This document shows positions 43,617-52,557 of a DNA stretch of 64,000 nt, piece by piece (position 1 is the stretch's first letter; each line of letters opens with the position of its first letter). The notes beneath the pieces were generated by a model. The model saw nothing but the letters and a program-made list of their open reading frames with translations, was not told where the DNA came from and searched no databases. The DNA comes from JACJYM01 sp965230495 (GTDB lineage Bacteria > Bacteroidota > Bacteroidia > Chitinophagales > Saprospiraceae). The position numbers and the translations under genes are program-made. The stretch is taken from contig OZ246004.1 in NCBI GenBank assembly GCA_965230495.1, forward strand, positions 1,922,001 to 1,986,000, in the 5' to 3' direction.

Positions 43617-44813
43617 CTAGTCAATAATTTCAGTCACCTGACCTGCACCAACAGTTCTACCACCTTCTCTAATTGCAAATCTCAAACCAACTTCCATTGC
43701 AATAGGGTTGATCAAATGAACCTCCATTGATACATTATCTCCAGGCATAACCATCTCCACACCATCAGGCAATTTACAATCTCCTGTTACATCAGTAGTT
43801 CTGAAGTAAAACTGAGGTCTATACCCGTTAAAGAAAGGCGTGTGTCTTCCACCTTCGTCTTTTCCAAGCACATACACTTCACACTTAAACTTCATGTGAG
43901 GAGTAACTGAACCTGGCTTAACGATTACCATTCCTCTTTTGATATCTGTCTTATCAATACCTCTTAACAAAAGACCAGCATTATCACCTGCTTCCCCTCT
44001 CTCAAGAATCTTTCTAAACATTTCAACACCAGTAATAGTTGAAGTCAAAGGCTTAGCATCTGCTGCCATCATACCAACTATTTCTACAGGATCTCCTGTA
44101 TTAATAACACCTCTTTCTATTCTACCTGTTGCAACAGTACCTCTACCAGTAATAGAGAATACATCCTCAATAGGCATCAAGAATGGCTTATCTACATCTC
44201 TTACTGGCTCAGGAATATCAGCATCAACTGCTGCCATCAAATCCATAATTGCCTGCACTGCACCTGCATCTCCTTCAAGAGCTTTTAAAGCAGAACCTTG
44301 AATCACAGATGAATTATCACCATCAAATTCATACTGATCAAGTAGCTCTCTTACTTCCATCTCAACCAATTCCAACATCTCCTCATCGTCTACCAAATCA
44401 ACTTTATTCATAAAAACAACAATTTTTGGAACACCCACCTGTCTAGCAAGTAGTATATGCTCTCTTGTTTGAGGCATTGGTCCATCTGTTGCTGCAACTA
44501 CCAAAATAGCACCGTCCATCTGAGCAGCACCCGTAACCATGTTTTTTACATAATCGGCGTGACCAGGACAATCAACGTGAGCATAATGTCTGTTAGCAGT
44601 TTCATACTCAACATGAGCAGTGTTAATAGTAATACCTCTTTCTTTTTCTTCCGGAGCAGCATCAATTGAATCATAGTCTTTCTTTTGTGCTAAACCTTGA
44701 TCTGCCAACACATTTGTGATTGCAGCAGTAAGAGTTGTCTTACCATGGTCCACGTGTCCGATAGTACCTATGTTTACGTGAGGTTTGCTCCTGTTAAACG
44801 TTTCTTTAGCCAT
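43617..44813 (-). CDS. tuf: Elongation factor Tu
   Basis: 398 residues. The G-domain motifs are GHVDHGKTT (G1), GITI (G2), DCPGHADY (G3), NKVD (G4) and SALKA (G5). Domains 2 and 3 follow, ending IREGGRTVGAGQVTEI. EF-Tu delivers aminoacyl-tRNA to the ribosome. It is embedded in a run of five tRNA genes, with four upstream and tRNA-Trp downstream. Confidence 0.98.
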   Translation of the reverse strand: MAKETFNRSKPHVNIGTIGHVDHGKTTLTAAITNVLADQGLAQKKDYDSIDAAPEEKERGITINTAHVEYETANRHYAHVDCPGHADYVKNMVTGAAQMDGAILVVAATDGPMPQTREHILLARQVGVPKIVVFMNKVDLVDDEEMLELVEMEVRELLDQYEFDGDNSSVIQGSALKALEGDAGAVQAIMDLMAAVDADIPEPVRDVDKPFLMPIEDVFSITGRGTVATGRIERGVINTGDPVEIVGMMAADAKPLTSTITGVEMFRKILERGEAGDNAGLLLRGIDKTDIKRGMVIVKPGSVTPHMKFKCEVYVLGKDEGGRHTPFFNGYRPQFYFRTTDVTGDCKLPDGVEMVMPGDNVSMEVHLINPIAMEVGLRFAIREGGRTVGAGQVTEIID

Positions 44814-44870
44814 TAGATAATTATTTTTCTAAAAAATTAAGTGATAAATATTTATAATAAAAAATATTTG

Positions 44871-44942
<72 letters not shown>

Positions 44943-45021
44943 AGTCAGGCTGAGGTCTTAGCTTAGTGTTTCACACAACAAACTAAAAATCCCAATAAAT
45001 GTTTTAAATTTAAAAAATTAG

Positions 45022-45094
45022 AGCGGGAGACGAGACTCGAACCCGCGACCCTCAGCTTGGAAGGCTGATGCTCTACCAACTGAGCTACTCCCGC
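45022..45094 (-). tRNA. tRNA-Gly (TCC)
   Basis: The 73-nt cloverleaf has acceptor GCGGGAG/CTCCCGC and anticodon loop CTTCCAA. No CCA tail is encoded. It lies within the Thr-Tyr-Gly-Thr cluster. Confidence 0.95.
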
Positions 45095-45162
45095 CTATTA
45101 TATTTTAATTTTAAAATCAATTTCAGATGCAAAAGACTTAATCCTCATATCGTAAAAAATCG

Positions 45163-45245
45163 TGGGGGTAATAGGAATCGAACCTATTCAGACAGAGTCA
45201 CCAGATTTACAGTCTGGCCCGGCTCTCCAACTCCGGCGTACCCCC
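45163..45245 (-). tRNA. tRNA-Tyr (GTA)
   Basis: The 83-nt class II tRNA has a long variable arm, acceptor GGGGGTA/TACCCCC and anticodon loop CTGTAAA. No CCA tail is encoded. Confidence 0.95.
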
Positions 45246-45306
45246 AACTTTATTTTTCTATCAATAAAATAACATAAATCTCTAATATTCAGAATATTAT
45301 AGATTG

Positions 45307-45380
45307 AGCCAGTGGAGGGATTCGAACCCCCGACCCGCTGATTACAAATCAGCTGCTCTGGCCAACTGAGCTACACTGGC
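45307..45380 (-). tRNA. tRNA-Thr (TGT)
   Basis: The 74-nt cloverleaf has acceptor GCCAGTG/CACTGGC and anticodon loop TTTGTAA. No CCA tail is encoded. It is the first tRNA of the cluster. Confidence 0.95.
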
Positions 45381-45416
45381 AATAAGTCATTCACATGCTT
45401 TTCTTCAAAAGCGATG

Positions 45417-45424
45417 CAAAAATA
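45417..45424 (-). promoter_or_regulatory. TAnnTTTG promoter element for the tRNA-tuf cluster
   Basis: TATTTTTG (followed by CA) lies 36 bases upstream of the first tRNA, on the minus strand. The TTG box is not at the usual distance. The element is the best candidate promoter in this gap. Confidence 0.4.
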
Positions 45425-45504
45425 TAGCTTTTTCTATTATTTAAAAATAATTACTACAATTTTTTGAAAATATCTACGCCTAACAAAGTAATAGAGGGAA
45501 AGCA

Positions 45505-45813
45505 CTAAGCGATTGATTTGCCAACTTGCTTTTCTTTATACTTTTTCACCTGCCTTTTAAGAGAATCTAAAGCTTGATCAAAACTGGCTTCAAATGATTT
45601 ATCCGTAGATTTTGCAAACATGCTTTGTCCGGGTACCCGAAGATTTATCTCTGAAACTTTGTCCTTTACTTGACCTGAATTTTCAAGTTTTAAAAAAACA
45701 TCCACTCCTGTAGAACGGTTATATAGCCTTTCCAACTTTGTTAACTTATTCTCTATGTATTCCTTTAATTTTCCATCAATGGTAAAATGTACACTCTCAA
45801 TATTAATTTTCAT
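45505..45813 (-). CDS. hpf: Ribosome hibernation-promoting factor / RaiA family
   Basis: 102 residues, the short HPF form. It starts MKINIESVHFTIDGKLKEYIENKLTKL and has the characteristic AKSTDKSFEASFDQALDSLKRQVKKYKEK helix. It binds the 30S subunit and stabilises inactive ribosomes in slow growth. It lies 90 bases downstream of the XerC-type recombinase gene, the usual Bacteroidota neighbour. Confidence 0.93.
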   Translation of the reverse strand: MKINIESVHFTIDGKLKEYIENKLTKLERLYNRSTGVDVFLKLENSGQVKDKVSEINLRVPGQSMFAKSTDKSFEASFDQALDSLKRQVKKYKEKQVGKSIA

Positions 45814-45903
45814 GCTGTAATTTTTATAGGTTATGAAACTAACTTTCTTATCTACTTGCCATAAAGATCAAGTATCATTTATATAAATGAATTGACATCA
45901 TAT

Positions 45904-46794
45904 TTAGTTCGCTTTTGGGTGTGCTTTTTTATATACTTTTAATAATTTAGAAATCGAGTTATGCGTATAAACTTGTGTAGCCGATAGGTTAGCATGTCCT
46001 AATATTTCTTTTATGGCATTAAGGTCGGCACCTTCATCTAAGGTATGAGTGGCAAAACTATGTCGAAGTATGTGAGGACTCCTCTTATCAGCCGTGGTAA
46101 CCTTTGACAATTCGCTCTTAACAATATTATATACTGCTTTGGGATATAAAGGAGTTCCTCTTTCAGAAATAAACAGATTGCTATACTCACGAGCATATTT
46201 TTCTCTTAAACCTATATAAGTTTGAATATCAAATAACAGTTTATTTGATACTGGCAATATTCTCTCTTTATTACCTTTACCCAATACCTTCAGTTCTTTT
46301 CTTTGATCGTTTATATCTGTCAACTTCAATCCTATAAGTTCACTTCTACGAATTCCGGTTAAATAAAACATTTTGACAATAAGAACATTTCTACATTGAA
46401 CAAAATCGGTTGTGTCCATTGTCAAATCCTCAAACAATCTCTTTATCCTATCGAAACCAATGACTGAAGGCAATCTTTTTGGAAGTTTCACAGAATGAAG
46501 TTTCAATGAAGGATCAACAATTATTATGTCCTTTGCTATTAAAAATTTGAAAAAATTCTTGATAGATGATATTTTTCTGTTTATCGATTTTGCAGCCAAA
46601 CCCTCTCTAGACAGATTAGCAATATATGAACGAAGCATAAAAGACTTAACCTCTCCAATTTCATTGATTTCAAAATCTACTTTTAAATAAGTAACCAATT
46701 GTTCCAAATCCTTCTTATACGATGAAATAGTATGGAAAGAATAATTCCTTATATTCTTTAGAAAACCGCAGTAATCTTCTACCTTCTCTTTCAT
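45904..46794 (-). CDS. xerC: Tyrosine recombinase of the XerC/XerD type
   Basis: 296 residues from ATG 46794; an upstream reading adds 14 hydrophobic residues and is less likely. The N-terminal SAM-like core-binding domain spans 1-85. The catalytic set is R149 (TGIRRSE), a Lys in GKGNKER (~173-176), H241 and R244 (HILRHSFATH), H267 (LGHANLS) and Y276 (VYTH). The size and neighbour hpf fit the chromosome-dimer recombinase rather than a mobile-element integrase. Whether it is XerC or XerD cannot be told from sequence alone. Confidence 0.88.
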   Translation of the reverse strand: MKEKVEDYCGFLKNIRNYSFHTISSYKKDLEQLVTYLKVDFEINEIGEVKSFMLRSYIANLSREGLAAKSINRKISSIKNFFKFLIAKDIIIVDPSLKLHSVKLPKRLPSVIGFDRIKRLFEDLTMDTTDFVQCRNVLIVKMFYLTGIRRSELIGLKLTDINDQRKELKVLGKGNKERILPVSNKLLFDIQTYIGLREKYAREYSNLFISERGTPLYPKAVYNIVKSELSKVTTADKRSPHILRHSFATHTLDEGADLNAIKEILGHANLSATQVYTHNSISKLLKVYKKAHPKAN

Positions 46795-46822
46795 ATTATA
46801 AAAAATTATAATACGAATGTAT

Positions 46823-46850
46823 AAAAAAAGGGGCAACTTTCGTTACCCCT
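46823..46850 (-). terminator. Terminator of the second Sus locus
   Basis: On the minus strand the stem AGGGGTAAC/GTTGCCCCT (one G-U pair) with a GAAA loop is followed by T7. It lies after the lipoprotein gene and before xerC. Confidence 0.85.
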
Positions 46851-46873
46851 AAATAATAATTCTAAAATATCTT

Positions 46874-47617
46874 CTATAAATCAACCTGAGTTAATTCAAC
46901 TTCAAAAACAAATCCGAAGCTCCAATCAGTAGTCAAGTTAATCTTTCTATTTGCTGCATCAACTGAAAAAGCTGTCATGCTCAGTTCACCTCCAAACAAT
47001 CCAACTCCTATTACGTCAGTATGTGTAAAATCATTTGCACTTATATCATTAGCTGTTACTGTCATGCCAGTACCAGCATAAGGGTGTCCATACCCTCTTC
47101 CATGCTCATAATATCCACCTATTGCGTCCGATATCTGATAAACATTATCGCCTACTCTCTTAATAAGGATATATCCAAGATTCTGATAAGTAGGATCTAC
47201 TGATCCGTTTCTAACCACATCAGCCATATATACTCCTTCAAGGCTTGTCACCAAGTCACCAGTACATGGGGGCCAAAATACATTTCTAACCGCAGCACCA
47301 GGAATACTATCCTTATTATAAGCTACATAACTGATATCATAAATATCTACTCCATTAACTGCAGAACTTCCATAATATCTACCAGCAGTTATTGTTGATA
47401 CATCAACGGGATTGCCTCCTTCGGAAGCTTCAACTCCGGCATCTGTATATGTAGAAGCATCACAACTTAGTTGTACACTTGGAGAACCATTCATAGTCAA
47501 CTTAGGTAAAAAAGTTGTTGCCGATGCTTCAGCTGAATTATCATAATTATCGTCACTACATCCAACGACAACCAGTGAAAATATAGCCAAGCAAATTAAA
47601 TACTTTATGTTTTTCAT
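46874..47617 (-). CDS. Sus-associated surface lipoprotein (DUF5012-like)
   Basis: 247 residues. The lipoprotein signal peptide ends LVVVGC (Cys20). A bacterial Ig-like strand (LSCDASTYTDAGVEASEGGNPVDVST) resembles the start of DUF5012/BT_2262-type proteins. The C-terminal half has a GGYYEHGRGYGHPYAG patch rich in Gly, Tyr and His. It follows susD by 27 bases, so it is probably the accessory glycan- or ligand-binding lipoprotein of this uptake complex. The ligand is unknown. Confidence 0.75.
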   Translation of the reverse strand: MKNIKYLICLAIFSLVVVGCSDDNYDNSAEASATTFLPKLTMNGSPSVQLSCDASTYTDAGVEASEGGNPVDVSTITAGRYYGSSAVNGVDIYDISYVAYNKDSIPGAAVRNVFWPPCTGDLVTSLEGVYMADVVRNGSVDPTYQNLGYILIKRVGDNVYQISDAIGGYYEHGRGYGHPYAGTGMTVTANDISANDFTHTDVIGVGLFGGELSMTAFSVDAANRKINLTTDWSFGFVFEVELTQVDL

Positions 47618-47644
47618 ATTTAAACGTTTTTATAATTTCTCAAA

Positions 47645-49096
47645 TTAATTATCCCAAAATATTCGATCTGTCAATTGTCTTTGGGCCGGAGCGTTTGGAT
47701 TCAAAGCTCTTTCAGAAGCTGGATACAACCAAGTCGCTGGAAATTCTCCCGCAGAAAGAACCGACGAAGGTGGTGTTTGAAAAATACCATCTGTAAACAA
47801 TCTACTAGCTGGTCTATCCAATCTTCTGGTTTCAACCCATCCTTCATCCTCTTGTGTTCCATTTAACGCTATCCACTTTTGAACACCAATAATATCAACT
47901 TTGTTGTCAACACTTCCTCCGTAACCTAAGCTTGACACATAATCAGAAGCCCCACTTACTCCCCAATAATTGAAGTTAGCACTCACTGCATTTTGTAAAG
48001 ATGTCACATCATCATCATCTGTACCATATCTTGCAGCAGCTTCTGCTCTCAAAAACCAAACTTCCCAGTCACTAATTAATATTACTGAGTTATCTGCAGA
48101 ATAAGCTGTAGGTGAAGACCCACTATAATCCGAAGATGGATCTGTAAAAGGAACATCTCTATCTACAGCTCCCTGATCTATCCCTCTAATATTGCCCATT
48201 TCAGGACCAGTAGTCGCCGCAGAATAAAAAGCAAACTCTCTTGGGTCATTCAAATCTCTAAGTACATTTAAGGTAGCATTACTTGCAAAGTAAAAATCTC
48301 CTACCCCCCACTCAAATCTAGCATACATCGGATTTTCATTTCCTGCAGTGCCATCAAAAGGAATAGCCGCGACATCTGAAGCCGAACTAATAAAGTCTCC
48401 AGAACTTATTAGCGTCTTAATCGCATCTCCTTGAGGATTCGATTCAGATGTTCTCATTAATAATCTTAACTTAAGTGAATTTCCAAATTTTCTCCAACTC
48501 GCTACATTACCACCATAAATTAAATCAGCTGCTCCCATATCAGAAGAACTCGCATTCTCTAAATCACTTAAAGCGTCGTCTACAAGACTAATTAAGCTTG
48601 TATAAACAGAAGCTGCATCATCATATGCTGGTGTTAAATTAGAGCCATCAGCTATTTCCCCTTTCAAAGCTTCCGAATAAGGTATATTACCAAAATGGTC
48701 TACTAAGCCTTGATAAATATAAGCTGTTAGCAATTTACTCGTCCCTCTAAAAGCAGCACTCTCACTGTTCGTTAAAAACTTTAAATCATTTAAAGCATCA
48801 GAGTATGCTCTTCCCCAATAGCCATCATAATCATCAGGCTGAGCCACAAATCTTGCTTCATTCCCTAATGAAACACCAATACCCCATGTATAGTATTGAC
48901 CCCAAAGAAATGAATTAGAATTTAGGTCTACATCTACTATGTATCCCAAGAAGCCCTGAGCACTGGTCAGAACCTGTGCATCATTAGCTGTGGGCGAGGT
49001 ATTAGGATCTATATTAACCTCTTCTAAGCTTTTCTCACAAGCCACACTTGCCAGAACCACTATTAAAATTAATGATCTTAAAAATATATTTTTCAT
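47645..49096 (-). CDS. SusD/RagB-like outer-membrane lipoprotein (SusD-like_2 type)
   Basis: 483 residues with a lipoprotein signal (VLASVAC, Cys20). Landmarks of the SusD_2 subgroup are NIDPNTSPTA, FLTNSESAAFRGTSKLLTAYIYQGLVDHFGNIPYSEAL and the later GSFISS-type helices with WFLRAEAAARYG. It is the lid-like ligand-binding partner of the preceding SusC porin, 18 bases upstream. The substrate cannot be inferred because no glycoside hydrolase is linked. Confidence 0.92.
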   Translation of the reverse strand: MKNIFLRSLILIVVLASVACEKSLEEVNIDPNTSPTANDAQVLTSAQGFLGYIVDVDLNSNSFLWGQYYTWGIGVSLGNEARFVAQPDDYDGYWGRAYSDALNDLKFLTNSESAAFRGTSKLLTAYIYQGLVDHFGNIPYSEALKGEIADGSNLTPAYDDAASVYTSLISLVDDALSDLENASSSDMGAADLIYGGNVASWRKFGNSLKLRLLMRTSESNPQGDAIKTLISSGDFISSASDVAAIPFDGTAGNENPMYARFEWGVGDFYFASNATLNVLRDLNDPREFAFYSAATTGPEMGNIRGIDQGAVDRDVPFTDPSSDYSGSSPTAYSADNSVILISDWEVWFLRAEAAARYGTDDDDVTSLQNAVSANFNYWGVSGASDYVSSLGYGGSVDNKVDIIGVQKWIALNGTQEDEGWVETRRLDRPASRLFTDGIFQTPPSSVLSAGEFPATWLYPASERALNPNAPAQRQLTDRIFWDN

Positions 49097-49114
49097 TTTA
49101 TCTCTTAATTAATG

Positions 49115-52100
49115 TTAGAAAGTAATGTTTAGATTCAAGCCTAAGCTTTTCGCTGGAGGTGTCTGAGTTGTCTCTACACCAGTAGCATTTCCAGTTAAAG
49201 AAGGTCCGTTAATTTCCGGATCTGCAAATGTATTTTCATCCGGTAACCAGAACTTGACATTCTTGGCAAACAAAGAAACTGTTGCTTGACTAAATGGAGT
49301 CTTCTTCACAATTTTAGAAGGTAACTGATAACTCAGTCCTATTTCTCTCAACTTAACAAAACTAGCATCAACTATATAGGTTGATGCGGCAGGATCATAA
49401 CTTGTAAAGTAATCCTGTTCCGTAATCTCTATATCATTAGGAACGAAATTGCCGTCAGCATCTTCATATACTGCATTAGGAAATACATAAGCTTCTCTAT
49501 TATGCTCAGTTGTATGAACTGCAGTACCATTAAATTCTGTAAAAAACTGAGTTTGAGATACAAAGTTACCTCCGCTCCTCACATCGAATAAAACATTAAG
49601 TCCTATTCCTTTATAGTTAATATTGGAACCAACACTCATTGTATAATCAGGCTGATACGATCCTAAATACACCTCATCATCAGTATATAATGGGAATCCC
49701 GTATTTGCATCAACTATCACCTGCCCTGCTGCATTAGTCTTAGGAGCTTGTGCTTTAAATGTTCCAAAAGGTAACCCCTCTTTGGCAACTATAGATACAC
49801 CTGGAGTATAAGGTCCTCCTACAACCAATTCATCTATCTCATCAGTAATTTTATCTACTGTATTCGTATTCTTAGCATATGTTGCAAATAAATCCCATTC
49901 CAAACCTGAAACCATACCAACGATTGGTTTCAAATTTAAGGTCAATTCATGTCCTTTATTCGTCATTTGTCCAATGTTAGTTGATGTTTCATCAAATCCA
50001 GTGGACTCCGGCAAACTAATAACAACGATTTGATCAGAGTGCTTTGCATTATAATAAGTGTACGATAAACCAATTCTATCATCGAAAAATCCTAAATCTG
50101 CTCCTATTTCAAACGTAGTTGTTAATTCCGGTTTTAAATCAGGATTTCCAATTTGATCACTTACTGTAAATCCAGACTGTCCATTCAACGGGAAATTAAT
50201 TGTATTGTCACCTAAGTCAATTAAATCAGGATTTCCAGAAAACGAAGATTCTAACAAATATAATCCTGCATCCTTACCTGATGTTCCGTAGCTTGTTCTA
50301 ACCTTTACAAAATTAAGCACGTCACTATCCATCTCTAATAAATCTGACAATACAGCAGAAACACCCGCTGCAGAATAGAAGAATGAATTATTAGCCGATG
50401 GCAATGTCGATGACCAGTCATTTCTAGCCGACAATTCCAAGAATAAAGCATTTTTATACCCTATTCTTGCATTTCCTAAAATACCATAGATTCTATACTG
50501 CTCAGAGTATTGAGAAGATATAGATTGTTGCACACTATTACTCAAATTATACCACCCGGGAACTACTAAACCTCCATTTGTAGAACCTTGTACTTCACTT
50601 ATTTCTCTTTGGAACCAATTGTAACCACCAGTTACATCTAAGGTATACATTCCATCTTCTGTTAAATTCCTTGCATAATTTAACATTGCTGACATATCTA
50701 AGTTCGTCGATTGTCTTGCAAAATCAGTGTAATCACCCACTGAACTATGTCTAGTATTTCTAGTAGTCAAGCTGAAGTCATCACCCCAAATCAACTGAGT
50801 TTCCGGTGTAAATGATGGGGTCCATGTATCAAAATTAGTATTAACTACATTAGCACCAAATCTTCCAATCACACTTAATCCATCCATTAACTTATACGTT
50901 AAAGACGTATTTCCTAAAAAGTTATTAATATCAGCTTCGTTCCCATATTCATTAAGTATATAATAAGGGTTAACAGAAGAATACGACCCCCAATAACCAT
51001 TAATATCATGAAAAGGACTATTGTAATCTCTCAATTCTCCAAAAGGAATATTAACAGGTGACTGAACAGCCATTGAATATGCATTATTACCTTCAAAAGC
51101 TCTTGACCCTTCTTGAGCGGTATTTTGATCTATGTTGGCATAACTTATTTTAAAATCAGAACTCAATCTATCTGTTAACTTAGCACTCGCATTCAAAGAG
51201 ATTGTATTTCTTTTATAGCTAGTATTATCAAGAATACCATTTTGATCTGTATTACTATAAGAAGCATAATATGAAAAAGCATCGTTTGCACCTGAGATAC
51301 TAATAGAATTTGAAACAGTATTACCGATATTAAAGAATTCTTCCAGTTGGTTAGGTACGGCACTATATGGTCTAACCAATGCTTCTAACGCACCATCTCC
51401 ATCTGTATCAACAGGGCTTGTCCATGGTCTTACTACTCCATCAAATGCAGGTCCCCATGACCAGTTCTCACCAGAATCAAAATGAAGATTATCGTATCCC
51501 TGACCAAACTGATCCTGTCTTTGTAAAAGCACATAAGCTTTCTCCTGTGAGAAACTTGAATTAAGATTCACCTTAAAATTAGTTCCACCTTCACCACCTT
51601 TTTTAGTAGTAATAAGCACAACTCCCGAAGCACCTCTAGAACCATATAAAGAAGTAGCCGAAGGTCCTTTTAAGATAGTCACTGACTCAATATCATCAGG
51701 ATTAATATCGTTAAATCTGTTTCCGTGATCAGCATAACCTGTTGTAGATCTGCCCGCTCCTGCTGCTACAGCAGAGTTGTCAATTGGAATTCCATCCACT
51801 ACTATTAAGGCATTGTTATCTCCTGTCAAAGAACCCGGGCCTCTCAAAACGATTCTTGTAGATGCACCCACAGAACCAGATCCGGTAGATAACTGCACCC
51901 CAGCCGTTTTACCTCTCAATGCTTCTAACGTATTCTTATTAGGGGAAGAAAGCAAATCTTCTCCGGAAACCGTTTGATTCGCATAAACCACATCTCTCGA
52001 ATTTCTCTTAAGACCTGCTGCAGTCACAACTAGTTCATCCAAAATTTCACCTTCGTCAAGCGTAACAGAAACGCTACTCAGCCCTGTGATATCCACCGTC

Positions 52101-52333
52101 TTATCAGAGAAACCTATGTAACTAACAATCAAGGTATTGTTACCATCAGGTACACTAAGACTAAAATTTCCATCGATGTCGGTAATAGTACCTACATCAG
52201 TTCCTTGAACGATTACATTAGCACCAATCAATGGATCTCCTCCATTATCTACGATGGTACCTGTAACAGTTCGTTGTGCCATCATCCAGCTCGAGGCCGT
52301 GAGAAACACAATAAAAAGTAAGATTCTTTTCAT
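49115..52333 (-). CDS. SusC/RagA-type TonB-dependent outer-membrane transporter
   Basis: 1072 residues from ATG 52333; an upstream in-frame TTG is rejected. A signal peptide ends SWMMAQ; a CarboxypepD-like extension (GTIVDNGGDPLIGANV) spans ~20-100; the TonB box/plug contains DELVVTAAGL and YGSRGASGVVLITTKKG; and a long beta barrel ends LGLNLNITF. It imports a large nutrient across the outer membrane with TonB energy. The N-terminal ~100 residues closely match those of the second SusC here, although the plug and barrel differ. Confidence 0.95.
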   Translation of the reverse strand: MKRILLFIVFLTASSWMMAQRTVTGTIVDNGGDPLIGANVIVQGTDVGTITDIDGNFSLSVPDGNNTLIVSYIGFSDKTVDITGLSSVSVTLDEGEILDELVVTAAGLKRNSRDVVYANQTVSGEDLLSSPNKNTLEALRGKTAGVQLSTGSGSVGASTRIVLRGPGSLTGDNNALIVVDGIPIDNSAVAAGAGRSTTGYADHGNRFNDINPDDIESVTILKGPSATSLYGSRGASGVVLITTKKGGEGGTNFKVNLNSSFSQEKAYVLLQRQDQFGQGYDNLHFDSGENWSWGPAFDGVVRPWTSPVDTDGDGALEALVRPYSAVPNQLEEFFNIGNTVSNSISISGANDAFSYYASYSNTDQNGILDNTSYKRNTISLNASAKLTDRLSSDFKISYANIDQNTAQEGSRAFEGNNAYSMAVQSPVNIPFGELRDYNSPFHDINGYWGSYSSVNPYYILNEYGNEADINNFLGNTSLTYKLMDGLSVIGRFGANVVNTNFDTWTPSFTPETQLIWGDDFSLTTRNTRHSSVGDYTDFARQSTNLDMSAMLNYARNLTEDGMYTLDVTGGYNWFQREISEVQGSTNGGLVVPGWYNLSNSVQQSISSQYSEQYRIYGILGNARIGYKNALFLELSARNDWSSTLPSANNSFFYSAAGVSAVLSDLLEMDSDVLNFVKVRTSYGTSGKDAGLYLLESSFSGNPDLIDLGDNTINFPLNGQSGFTVSDQIGNPDLKPELTTTFEIGADLGFFDDRIGLSYTYYNAKHSDQIVVISLPESTGFDETSTNIGQMTNKGHELTLNLKPIVGMVSGLEWDLFATYAKNTNTVDKITDEIDELVVGGPYTPGVSIVAKEGLPFGTFKAQAPKTNAAGQVIVDANTGFPLYTDDEVYLGSYQPDYTMSVGSNINYKGIGLNVLFDVRSGGNFVSQTQFFTEFNGTAVHTTEHNREAYVFPNAVYEDADGNFVPNDIEITEQDYFTSYDPAASTYIVDASFVKLREIGLSYQLPSKIVKKTPFSQATVSLFAKNVKFWLPDENTFADPEINGPSLTGNATGVETTQTPPAKSLGLNLNITF

Positions 52334-52388
52334 AATCAAATTGGTTTATTAATTAATTTTTTAATAAAAACTTAAAGTAAGCTTTACT

Positions 52389-52418
52389 CAAAGTTAATTT
52401 CTACTTTTTGAAAATCAA
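52389..52418 (-). promoter_or_regulatory. Bacteroidota consensus promoter for the second susCD locus
   Basis: On the minus strand TTTG (TTG at 52418-52416) is followed after 19 bases by TAACTTTG (52396-52389), a full match to the TTG-N19-TAnnTTTG pattern. The ATG is 56 bases downstream. Confidence 0.65.
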
Positions 52419-52503
52419 AGAAATGACAATATTAATGCACAAATATTCCTTAACACTTTCAACAATATCTTAACACTTTTTTAAGATAAAATGCTGCCTA
52501 AAC

Positions 52504-52535
52504 AAAAAAAAGGCAGTCAAATTGACTGCCTTTTT
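52504..52535. terminator. Bidirectional terminator after the first susCD pair
   Basis: A palindrome GGCAGTC-AAATT-GACTGCC is flanked by A8 and T5. It lies 23 bases beyond the first SusD stop and separates the two loci. Confidence 0.85.
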
Positions 52536-52557
52536 ACTTAAACTTAAGTTAAAATTC

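Noticed and set aside
45904..46794. Tyrosine recombinase as a sign of an integrated mobile element
   Set aside because: Length, full catalytic set and the hpf neighbour fit the housekeeping XerC/D type; no attachment repeats or cargo boundaries are seen.
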